Of a DNA stretch of 10,604 bases, positions 1 to 6,037 are shown one piece after another. Below the pieces are notes generated by a model. The model was not told the origin of the DNA. It did not search any database and saw only the letters and a list, made by a program, of their open reading frames with translations. Location of the stretch: contig CAIXUF010000272.1 of the NCBI GenBank assembly GCA_903922535.1, positions 1 to 10,604 of the forward strand. The letters are read 5' to 3'. Every line of letters begins with the position of its first letter. Position 1 is the first letter of the stretch. Position numbers and translations under genes: made by a program. The stretch is from Candidatus Hydrogenedentota bacterium (GTDB lineage: Bacteria > Hydrogenedentota > Hydrogenedentia > Hydrogenedentiales > CAITNO01).

Positions 1-55
1 CGGCGGCCCTCACACGTTACGGGATGCACCCGTGAGAATGGAGATGGACTGATTC
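1..55 (+). other. Left edge, possible tail of an upstream gene
   Basis: Two frames entering from the left edge end before the DUF5989 start. One stops at TGA 33-35 (tail AALTRYGMHP) and the other at TGA 50-52 (tail RDAPVRMEMD). An SxtJ-like gene would be expected immediately upstream of a DUF5989 gene, but neither tail matches any C-terminus I recognise, so no gene is called here. Confidence 0.25.
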
Positions 56-205
56 ATGGAAACATTGAAAGAAATATGGGCCTTCATGCGGGTGCGCAAA
101 AAATTCTGGCTCGCCCCCATTATCCTGTCCCTGATCCTGCTGGGCTTGCTCTTCGTCTTTGCGGGCAACGCCGGTGTTGTGTCGCCTTTCGTCTATGCCC
201 TGTAA
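56..205 (+). CDS. DUF5989-family small membrane protein
   Basis: This 49-aa protein begins METLKEIWAFMRVRKKFWL and ends SPFVYAL. The pattern is a short amphipathic N-terminus, a basic patch (RVRKKFW), one hydrophobic helix at about residues 19-37, and a C-terminal SPF-Y motif. This matches my recollection of the DUF5989 family (about 50 aa), whose genes often sit beside an SxtJ-like membrane protein and a NodU-type carbamoyltransferase in surface polysaccharide or secondary-metabolite loci. The start is supported by GGAG at 40-43, 12 nt upstream. Its molecular role is unknown; it is probably an inner-membrane single-pass accessory protein. The downstream neighbour is the glycosyltransferase-TPR gene. 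Family assignment is from pattern memory, not a search. Confidence 0.8.
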   Translation: METLKEIWAFMRVRKKFWLAPIILSLILLGLLFVFAGNAGVVSPFVYAL

Positions 206-242
206 CATTCCCGCACGGCCCCGGTGTGCGTCCGTCCCTCAT

Positions 243-275
243 GGGAGTGCCCGTCACTCCCGCAAAGGCGGGAGT
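243..275 (+). repeat. Two overlapping, mutually exclusive hairpins
   Basis: GGGAGTG (243-249) pairs perfectly with CACTCCC (255-261) across a 5-nt loop. ACTCCCGC (256-263) pairs perfectly with GCGGGAGT (268-275) across the 4-nt loop AAAG. The middle arm is shared, so only one hairpin can form at a time. The second hairpin, with flanking GTC and ATCC, resembles the dispersed intergenic palindromes of the GTCATTCCCGC/GCGGGAAT kind seen in many genomes. It lies between the DUF5989 gene and the TPR gene. No U-tract follows, so it is not a standard intrinsic terminator. The rest of the 206-343 gap shows nothing else clear. Confidence 0.6.
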
Positions 276-343
276 ATCCCTGTCGGCCTTTACTGGGAGC
301 GCCGGCGTCCTCGTCGGCTTTTGCTCCGTGAAACGAGGCTGAC

Positions 344-3300
344 ATGAGTGACAATCCACAGGATTCCCCCGCCGGAAACGGGTTGGCGCGCTGGCACTAT
401 CTGTGCCTGGCGCTCATACTCCTGCTCGGCCTCGGCTTGCGCGTCTGGTACCAGTACGAGGTCACCGGCGCGCCTGACTTCGCCGCGGTCCAGCAGGACC
501 CCGAGGTGCAGGACTACTACGCCCGCGCCCTGCTCAGCGGCGACTGGTCCGTGCGCCCCGGCGAGACAGACCCGCAAATGACCACCACCCCGTATTTCCG
601 CCCGCCCGGATACGGCTATCTGCTCGCGGTTATCTATTACTTCACCGACGGCAGCTACCTCGCGCCGCGCCTGCTCAACACGGTTCTGGGCCTGGCGTCG
701 ATAGTGATGGTGTTTCTGCTGGGCCGGGTCATGTTTGGCGCGGCCGCCGGACTCATCGCCGCGTTCTGCATGAGCGTCTACGGCATCTTCGTCTACTGGG
801 AGGGCGAACTCAACGACCCCGCCCTGTTCATCTTCATCGTGCCCGCAATGATGTACGTGCTGCACCGCTGGTCGCGCCGTTTCAATCCCGGTTGGGCGTT
901 GCTGGCCGGCCTTATGTTTGGCGTATACGCCTCGATGCGGCCCAACATACTGGGCTTGGGACCCTTTGCCGCCCTGTGGATGCTCTGGGCCGCCTGGGGC
1001 CGCGGTGGGACCAGGCGTCTGTTCATTTCATGGGTCACGCTGCTGCTGGCGACAGTCGCCATGGTGATCCCCATCACCCTCCGCAACTACCTGGCCTCCG
1101 ATGAGTTTGTGCCCATTGCCACCTATTTCGGCGAGAACCTGCTCATCGGCAACGACAAGGACTCCGACGGCATCACGCCATGGCTGCCCTATCTCCAGGA
1201 GCTGGAGGGTACAGGCAACTGGTCCGCACGGGATTACATCAACGTTGTACACGGCGCGGGCAAGGAACTGGGCAAGCCGGATGTCACGCACAGCGAAGTG
1301 TCCGCCTACTTTGCCAACAAAGCCAAGGCGTTCATCAAGGAGCATCCGGGACTGACCCTCCAGCGTGTCCTGGAGAAGGCCGCATTCCTCTGGCTGCCCC
1401 GCGAAATCACCTGCAACAAGGTCGTCCACTACGAGTTACTGAACTATCCCCCGCTGCGCTGGCTGCCGGGCTTCGCCCTTGCCGCCGCCCTGTTCTGGTT
1501 CGGCACGGCGTTTTTGGCAATGGACGCGCTGCGCGGCCGCCTGCCCAAAACCGGCACCGGCGGCGCACGCACCGGCCAGATGGCCGTCATGGTGCTGTTC
1601 TTCATCGCCGCCTATCTCGGCTCGTTCCTCCTGTTCTTTGTGAACGGCCGCGCCCGCGTGCCCGTCATCCCGCTGCTGTTCCTTATCGGCGGCTACGGCG
1701 CGGCGCGGCTGATCGGCCTGTTTCGCGAACGCCACCCGTTTCGGGCCGGCCTCGGCGCGGCGGCTTTTCTGCTGTTGCTGGGCGCGTTCTCGGTGCAGTG
1801 GCTGCCCTACACGCCCGACCTTGGCCGCTGGCATTACCAGCGCGCCGACTCCTACCTGCGCACGGGCCATCTGGACAAGGCCATCGAGGAGGGCAAACTC
1901 GTCATCGCCGCGAACGAGGGTGCCGCGTACATGAACCAGCGCCTCGGCAACGCCTTCGCCGATGCGGGCAGACTCAACGAGGCAGTGGAACAGTACGAGG
2001 CCGCCCTGCGCAAGGACCCCCAGTTCCAGGACGTGCTTTACCGCCTGGGCGTTGCTCTCGACAAGCGGGGCGACTTTGACGCCGCCACCGCCCGCTTTGA
2101 GGAGGCTATCCAGCTCAACCCCAAAGACGCGCGCGCGCAAAACGCCGTCGGCGCAATGCTCCTCCGGCAGAACCATCCTGCCGGGGCGCTGCCCCACTTT
2201 GAGGAGGCGCTGGGCGTCGCGCCGGACTACGGCGACGTGCTGTCCAACCTGAGCTTTGCCATGAAGGCCATGGACAAGCGCGACGAGGTCATCGCGCGCT
2301 TCGAGAAAATGCTGGAGCAGAACCCCGAGCAGAAATACGTGCACTACACCCTTGGCCGCGACCTGATCGAGGCGGGCAAGTCCGACGAGGGCATGGCCCA
2401 CTTCGCCGAGGCCGTCCGCATCGACCCGGCCTTCCAGGACGCCCGCTACCTGTGGGCAAAGGAACTGGTCAGGCTCGGCCGCATGGACGAGGCCCAGCAC
2501 CAGTACGCGGAGGCCCTCCGGCTCAACCCCGACGACGCGCGCGCGCACAACGAGATGGGCGCCTTCTGGGCCGACCGGGGCGACAATGAAAAGGCGCTGA
2601 AGCATTACGAGGAGGCATTGCGGGTAAAGCCCGGCTTTGCCTACGCGCTGGACCGTCTCGGCCGCCTGCTTGCCGCCATGGGCCGCCGCGACGAGGCCAT
2701 CCGCCGCTACGAGGAGGCCATCGCCGCCGACCCCAACAACCAGGACGTTTACTATCTGCTCGGCCGCGAACTGGCCGCCGCGGGCCGCAAGGACGAGGCG
2801 AAAACGCGCTTTGAAGAGGCCCTCCAACTGAACCCCGGCGACGCGCGCGCGCACAACGAAATGGGCGCTTTTTACGCGGAGCAGGGCAACAATGAGGAGG
2901 CCATGAAGCATTACGAGGAGGCGCTGCGGCTCAAGCCCGGCTTTGCCTACGCGCTGGATCGGCTCGGGCGCCTGCTCGCCGTCATGGGCCGCCGCGACGA
3001 GGCCATCCACCGCTACGAGGAGGCCATCGCCGCCGACCCCGCCAACCAGGACGTCCACTACCTGCTCGGCCGCGAACTGGCCGCCGCGGACCGCAAGGAC
3101 GAGGCGAAGAAGCGTTTTGAAAAGGCGCTCGAACTGAATCCGGCCGACGCGCGCGCACACAACGAACTGGGCGAACTGCTTGCGGAAGAGGGCGACAGCG
3201 CGGGCGCCATGGGCCACTACGAGGCCGCGCTGCGCGCCGCGCCCAAGTTCGGCTACGTGCTCTACAAAATGGGCAAGCTGCTTGCCGCCGAAGGAAAGCA

Positions 3301-4612
3301 GGCCGAGGCCGAGGCGCGCTTCCAGGAGGCGATTAAGATCGACCCCGACAACCAGGACCTGCACTACCTCATGGGCCGTGAACTGGTCGCCCAGGGCAGG
3401 GACGCCGAGGCGCGCACCTACTTCGAGCAGGCACTGACCATGAATCCCAAGGACGCCCGCGCGCACAACGATCTCGGGCTGCTTCTTGCCAACGAGGACG
3501 CCAAGGCCGCCGAAGAGCACTACCGCAAGGCCGTCGAGATAGCGCCCAATTTCGCACTGGCCCTGAACAACTGGGGGAACCTCCTGGTCCGGCAGAACCG
3601 CACCGAAGAGGCGGAGGCGAAATACCGCGAGGCGTTGCGCGTCCGTCCCGCCGACGAGTATGCCTACTACAATCTGGCGCGTCTGGCCGAGGGACAGGGC
3701 AAGAATGACGACGCCGTGGACCTGTACAAGAAGGCCATGGAAAACAGCCCCAAGAACTCGAACATCCCCAACAACCTCGCGCTGCTGCTCTCAAGAATGG
3801 GCCGCAAGGATGACGCGGTGGCCATGTACCAAAAGGCGCTGGAGGTGGACCCGAAGAATCCGCTGGTCCACAACAACCTGGGCCACGAAATGCAGGAGAA
3901 GGGCCAACTCGAAGAGGCCATGCAGCATTACCAGGCGGCGCTGGAACTCAAGCCCGCACTGCTGCTGGCGCTGAACAACCTGGATGCCGCCTATGAGACG
4001 CTCGGCAAACCCGACGAGGCGTTGGCGTGGTACGACAAGGCCCTGGCGGCAAAGCCGGACGACGGCGACGTGCACAACAGTCTCGGCTGGCACTGGTTCC
4101 GCCATGGCGATCTTGACAAGGCGCAGCAACATTTCGAGGCGGCCCTCCGCGCAATCCCCCAATTCCCCCTGGCAGAAAACAACCTGGGCAATGTGTTCTT
4201 TGCGCGCGGAGACCACGAGGCCGCGCTGGTCCATTACAACAGGGCGCTCGAGATTCACAACGCTGACCCCTTCGCCGACCTGAACATTGCCCGCGCCCTG
4301 ATTGCGCTCAAACGGTTGGATGAAGTTGCGCCCCATTTCGAGGCGGCCGCTGCCAAGAATCCGGGCAACGCCGACACCCGCGTCGAGATTGGAAACCTGG
4401 CCGCCTCCATGGGCAACGGCAAGGAGGCCGTGGACTGGTACGAAAAGGCGCTGCATATGGACCCGAAAAACGCCACGGCCCAGTTCAACATGGCGTCCAT
4501 ACTGCTTGCGGACGGCCAGAAAGAGCGCGCCCTTCAAGTGTTGGAGGCGCTGGAGAAACAGCAACCGGACCTGCCCGGCCTCCAGGAAAAGCTCAATCAA
4601 GCCCGCCAATAA
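344..4612 (+). CDS. GT-C/PMT-like glycosyltransferase fused to 27 TPRs
   Basis: This is a 1422-aa polytopic membrane protein. Residues 1-490 form a GT-C-type domain with about 11-12 hydrophobic helices (18-36, 104-128, 130-150, 158-174, 183-200, 204-218, 226-245, 371-396, 412-432, 438-458, 467-485). The first outer loop is acidic (DPEVQDYY, 52-59) and followed by PYFRPPGYGYLLAVIYYF (83-100), a PMT_2/ArnT-like signature. RARVPVIPLLF (436-446) resembles the late GT39-type motif. Family members transfer sugars from polyprenyl-phosphate donors. From about residue 494 there are 27 TPR units of 34 aa (consensus ending EALxLNP), likely a protein-interaction scaffold. The start has GAGG at 335-338. 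The gene is convergent with the uridine kinase. The substrate cannot be read from sequence. The fusion is contiguous, with no frameshift seen. Confidence 0.85.
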   Translation: MSDNPQDSPAGNGLARWHYLCLALILLLGLGLRVWYQYEVTGAPDFAAVQQDPEVQDYYARALLSGDWSVRPGETDPQMTTTPYFRPPGYGYLLAVIYYFTDGSYLAPRLLNTVLGLASIVMVFLLGRVMFGAAAGLIAAFCMSVYGIFVYWEGELNDPALFIFIVPAMMYVLHRWSRRFNPGWALLAGLMFGVYASMRPNILGLGPFAALWMLWAAWGRGGTRRLFISWVTLLLATVAMVIPITLRNYLASDEFVPIATYFGENLLIGNDKDSDGITPWLPYLQELEGTGNWSARDYINVVHGAGKELGKPDVTHSEVSAYFANKAKAFIKEHPGLTLQRVLEKAAFLWLPREITCNKVVHYELLNYPPLRWLPGFALAAALFWFGTAFLAMDALRGRLPKTGTGGARTGQMAVMVLFFIAAYLGSFLLFFVNGRARVPVIPLLFLIGGYGAARLIGLFRERHPFRAGLGAAAFLLLLGAFSVQWLPYTPDLGRWHYQRADSYLRTGHLDKAIEEGKLVIAANEGAAYMNQRLGNAFADAGRLNEAVEQYEAALRKDPQFQDVLYRLGVALDKRGDFDAATARFEEAIQLNPKDARAQNAVGAMLLRQNHPAGALPHFEEALGVAPDYGDVLSNLSFAMKAMDKRDEVIARFEKMLEQNPEQKYVHYTLGRDLIEAGKSDEGMAHFAEAVRIDPAFQDARYLWAKELVRLGRMDEAQHQYAEALRLNPDDARAHNEMGAFWADRGDNEKALKHYEEALRVKPGFAYALDRLGRLLAAMGRRDEAIRRYEEAIAADPNNQDVYYLLGRELAAAGRKDEAKTRFEEALQLNPGDARAHNEMGAFYAEQGNNEEAMKHYEEALRLKPGFAYALDRLGRLLAVMGRRDEAIHRYEEAIAADPANQDVHYLLGRELAAADRKDEAKKRFEKALELNPADARAHNELGELLAEEGDSAGAMGHYEAALRAAPKFGYVLYKMGKLLAAEGKQAEAEARFQEAIKIDPDNQDLHYLMGRELVAQGRDAEARTYFEQALTMNPKDARAHNDLGLLLANEDAKAAEEHYRKAVEIAPNFALALNNWGNLLVRQNRTEEAEAKYREALRVRPADEYAYYNLARLAEGQGKNDDAVDLYKKAMENSPKNSNIPNNLALLLSRMGRKDDAVAMYQKALEVDPKNPLVHNNLGHEMQEKGQLEEAMQHYQAALELKPALLLALNNLDAAYETLGKPDEALAWYDKALAAKPDDGDVHNSLGWHWFRHGDLDKAQQHFEAALRAIPQFPLAENNLGNVFFARGDHEAALVHYNRALEIHNADPFADLNIARALIALKRLDEVAPHFEAAAAKNPGNADTRVEIGNLAASMGNGKEAVDWYEKALHMDPKNATAQFNMASILLADGQKERALQVLEALEKQQPDLPGLQEKLNQARQ
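2534..3451 (+). repeat. Three 306-bp higher-order tandem repeats in the TPR gene
   Basis: Three successive blocks begin at 2534, 2840 and 3146, each exactly 306 bp (three 34-aa TPR units). A fourth DARAHN start follows at 3452. In protein, the units start DARAHNEMGAF, then FAYALDRLGRLLA, then NQDVxYLLGRELAA. Blocks one and two are nearly identical; block three is more diverged (FGYVLYKMGKLLA, NQDLHYLMGRELV). A related DARAQN unit lies at 2126, exactly four TPR units before block one. This indicates recent internal duplication in three-TPR steps. Confidence 0.9.
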
Positions 4613-4651
4613 CCAACCGGGCACCGTAGTCGCCCGCAGCGCGGAACGCCG

Positions 4652-5272
4652 TCAGGCATCACCGCGCCGGAGTTCGGCGATCCGCGCCGCAAGGCCCGCT
4701 CCGGATGTTTCCAACGATTCTTCTTCTTCGACCACCACATCCGCCCGCGTGGCCAATGGCGCTATATGGCGCGCGTGCATGGGGCGCACCGTCGCCTCAA
4801 ACTGGGCCGTCACCTGTGCCGCGGTGCGCCCGCGCTCGCGCGTGTCGCGCGCCAGACGCCGCGACAGCCGCACCGTATCAGAGGCGTCCACAAAGACACG
4901 CAGCGCCAGCAAACCGTCCAGTTCGGGCATGCCGATGACGTGCAGCCCCTCCACAATGACGATGGGGGCAGGGTCCAGACGGAGCGTTTCAGGCCGCCGT
5001 GTGTGCAGCGCAAAGTCATACTGCGGGACATCGACGGCCCGCCCCGCCGCCAATGCGGCAAGCTGCGCCGCCAACAGGGACGCCTCAATGGCGTCCGGCG
5101 CGTCAAAATTGGCCTGCGCCCGTTCCGCGGGCGGCAGCGCCGCCAAGTCGCGGTAATACCAGTCCTGCGAGACCGTGACACAGTCCCGGCCAAAGTGCCG
5201 AGCCAGTATTTGCGCCAGGGTGGTCTTGCCCGAGCAAGTGCCCCCCGATATGCCCACCACACAAGTCGGCAT
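4652..5272 (-). CDS. udk: Uridine kinase
   Basis: This 206-aa protein is close to the usual Udk length (about 210). Udk phosphorylates uridine and cytidine to UMP and CMP in cytoplasmic pyrimidine salvage. The P-loop is GGTCSGKT (10-17). D37 in QDWYY corresponds to the family's DxYY nucleoside-binding motif. NFDAPDA (55-61) and YDFALHTR (85-92) match conserved substrate loops. VIVEGLHVI (105-113) is the core strand with the acidic residue, RRLARDTRERGR (138-149) is the lid arginine segment, and TVRPMH with RADVVV completes the C-terminal pattern. The ATG at 5272 has GGGAG about 9 nt upstream. That site may belong to the repeat element directly upstream. The gene is convergent with the TPR gene and divergent from the regulator, so probably monocistronic. 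No clear terminator follows it. Confidence 0.92.
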   Translation of the reverse strand: MPTCVVGISGGTCSGKTTLAQILARHFGRDCVTVSQDWYYRDLAALPPAERAQANFDAPDAIEASLLAAQLAALAAGRAVDVPQYDFALHTRRPETLRLDPAPIVIVEGLHVIGMPELDGLLALRVFVDASDTVRLSRRLARDTRERGRTAAQVTAQFEATVRPMHARHIAPLATRADVVVEEEESLETSGAGLAARIAELRRGDA

Positions 5273-5278
5273 CTTCTG

Positions 5279-5352
5279 CTCCCATGGGTAATCGTGGCAC
5301 GGGCGTCCCGCCGGTCTTCCCGGACCATGGGCAGGATGCCCATGCCACAGGC
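5279..5352. repeat. Palindromic intergenic repeat abutting the udk start
   Basis: This is a nested-hairpin element. The outer stem is GTGGCA (5294-5299) with TGCCAC (5343-5348). Inside are CGGG-CGT-CCCG (5300-5310), GGTC/GACC (5313-5326), and the perfect 8-bp stem CATGGGCA-GGA-TGCCCATG (5326-5344). In antisense it reads MGILPMVREDRRDARAT, a pattern I remember from spurious translations of dispersed repeats in Planctomycetota- and Verrucomicrobiota-like genomes. It ends about 7 nt before the udk start codon, so it probably carries the udk ribosome-binding site. Confidence 0.6.
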
Positions 5353-5425
5353 AGTGCGGTCAACACCGTAGCACAGGGCCGGAGGCCGTTGCATCTGCGG
5401 GCGTTGCGACCAATCAACACGCACC

Positions 5426-5467
5426 TTCCATAACTCCCATACTTCCCATGCGTCCCATAATTCCCAG
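5426..5467. repeat. 9-bp-period minisatellite
   Basis: TTCCAT/TCCCAT/TCCCAG cores occur at 5426, 5435, 5444, 5453 and 5462, giving five units of exactly 9 bp with variable triplets between. In antisense the stretch reads as a Gly-aromatic pattern (NYGTHGKYGSYG). This is a simple repeat and not a gene. It sits about 55 bp upstream of the regulator promoter. The stretch between it and the palindromic element (5353-5425) has only short imperfect hairpins. Confidence 0.65.
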
Positions 5468-5500
5468 TCATCCTGCGGGAACCGTCGCTGACCAAGAAGT

Positions 5501-5518
5501 GCCCGCTGGACGGCGGGC
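5501..5518. promoter_or_regulatory. Inverted repeat just upstream of the -35 box
   Basis: GCCCGC (5501-5506) and GCGGGC (5513-5518) form a perfect 6-bp inverted repeat with a 6-nt spacer. It ends 2 bp before TTGACA. It could be an operator or activator site or a chance hairpin. No U-tract makes it a terminator. Confidence 0.3.
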
Positions 5519-5520
5519 TG

Positions 5521-5549
5521 TTGACAATTACCCGACGCAAGAATATAAT
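5521..5549 (+). promoter_or_regulatory. Consensus sigma70 promoter of the sulfate operon
   Basis: TTGACA (5521-5526) and TATAAT (5544-5549) are both perfect consensus hexamers with the optimal 17-bp spacer. Transcription should start near 5556, leaving a leader of only about 17 nt before the regulator ATG. So strong a promoter in GC-rich DNA usually implies control by a repressor. Confidence 0.88.
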
Positions 5550-5562
5550 ACCCACTAGGTAT
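5548..5562. promoter_or_regulatory. Candidate Rrf2 operator overlapping the -10 box
   Basis: ATACC (5548-5552) and GGTAT (5558-5562) form an inverted repeat with the 5-bp centre CACTA, overlapping the last two bases of the -10 hexamer and the predicted start point. ATA...GGTAT outer half-sites are typical of Rrf2/IscR-class operators. The position suits repression by blocking RNA polymerase. That the adjacent regulator binds it (autoregulation) is inference. Confidence 0.55.
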
Positions 5563-5572
5563 GGATTAATTT

Positions 5573-6037
5573 ATGCGACTCTCCAAGAAATGCGATTATG
5601 CACTGCGCGCACTGATAGGTCTGGCGCGCTGGTCACAGTCCCAGCCCATCTCCATGCGGGCATTGGCCGTGCTGAACGATGTGCCGCCGCGGTTTATGCA
5701 GCAGATCATGATGGACCTGAAGGCGCAGGGGTGGGTGAGCAGTTCGGCCGGACGGGATGGTGGTTACCAACTGGCCGTGCCGCCGGAAGAACTTACCATG
5801 GGCGAGGTGGTGCGCCATTTCGACGGGGTGCTTGCCCCGGTCGGCTGTGTGTCCATTGCGAACCGTGAACCCTGCAGCCAGGAGGCGGCGTGCGCCTTTC
5901 GCCGGGTGATGCTCGAGGTGCGCAACCACACGGCGCAACTGCTGGACCAGACCACCCTGGCCGAACTGGCCCTGGGCCGGGCCCGGTCCACGGCAGCGGC
6001 ATGCATCCAGGAATTCACAGGAGGTGCGGGAATATGA
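5573..6037 (+). CDS. Rrf2-family transcriptional regulator
   Basis: This 154-aa protein has the family's usual length. The N-terminal winged helix-turn-helix covers residues 1-80: [14 protein letters not shown], then the recognition helix region [14 protein letters not shown] (37-50), then the wing [16 protein letters not shown] (60-75). The C-terminal dimer helix ends [10 protein letters not shown]. Three cysteines, C92, C101 and C107, sit in the sensor loop ([11 protein letters not shown]...C), as in Rrf2 proteins that carry an Fe-S cluster; the C-x8-C-x5-C spacing differs from that of IscR. Residue 43, glutamate in E. coli IscR, is Gln here. The gene follows a consensus promoter after a very short leader with a weak ribosome site. 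Its TGA overlaps the next ATG (ATGA). Placement first in a sulfate-uptake operon suggests control by cysteine, sulfide or Fe-S status, in the manner of CymR or IscR. The ligand is not readable. Confidence 0.88.
   Translation: MRLSKKCDYALRALIGLARWSQSQPISMRALAVLNDVPPRFMQQIMMDLKAQGWVSSSAGRDGGYQLAVPPEELTMGEVVRHFDGVLAPVGCVSIANREPCSQEAACAFRRVMLEVRNHTAQLLDQTTLAELALGRARSTAAACIQEFTGGAGI
6019..6026 (+). promoter_or_regulatory. Strong ribosome-binding site fixing the sulfate-binding protein start
   Basis: AGGAGGTG lies 7 nt before the ATG at 6034. It decides that start over the longer in-frame opening from 5890, which would overlap the regulator gene by about 150 bp and destroy the signal peptide. Confidence 0.85.

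Noticed and set aside
1436..3520. 694-aa antisense open frame across the TPR region
   Set aside because: It lies opposite a TPR gene with unmistakable protein repeats. Its Leu/Val/Gly-rich periodic sequence is the mirror of the 34-aa repeat in GC-rich codons, and it has no domain of its own.
2126..4560. Regular ~102-bp tandem repeats as a possible CRISPR or satellite array
   Set aside because: They encode degenerate 34-aa TPR units in one continuous frame, with no short identical repeat and unique-spacer pattern.
4618..4636. CGGGC/GCCCG hairpin between the convergent TPR and udk genes as a bidirectional terminator
   Set aside because: Only a 5-bp stem with a 9-nt loop and no T-tract on either side; too weak to call.
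5281..5424. Antisense frame reading MGILPMVREDRRDARAT upstream of udk
   Set aside because: It is the translation of a palindromic dispersed repeat running into udk in another frame, not a protein gene.
5890..6033. 48-codon N-terminal extension of the sulfate-binding protein
   Set aside because: It overlaps the regulator gene, lacks a ribosome site at its start, and would hide the lipoprotein signal. The start at 6034 has an ideal ribosome site and the ATGA overlap.
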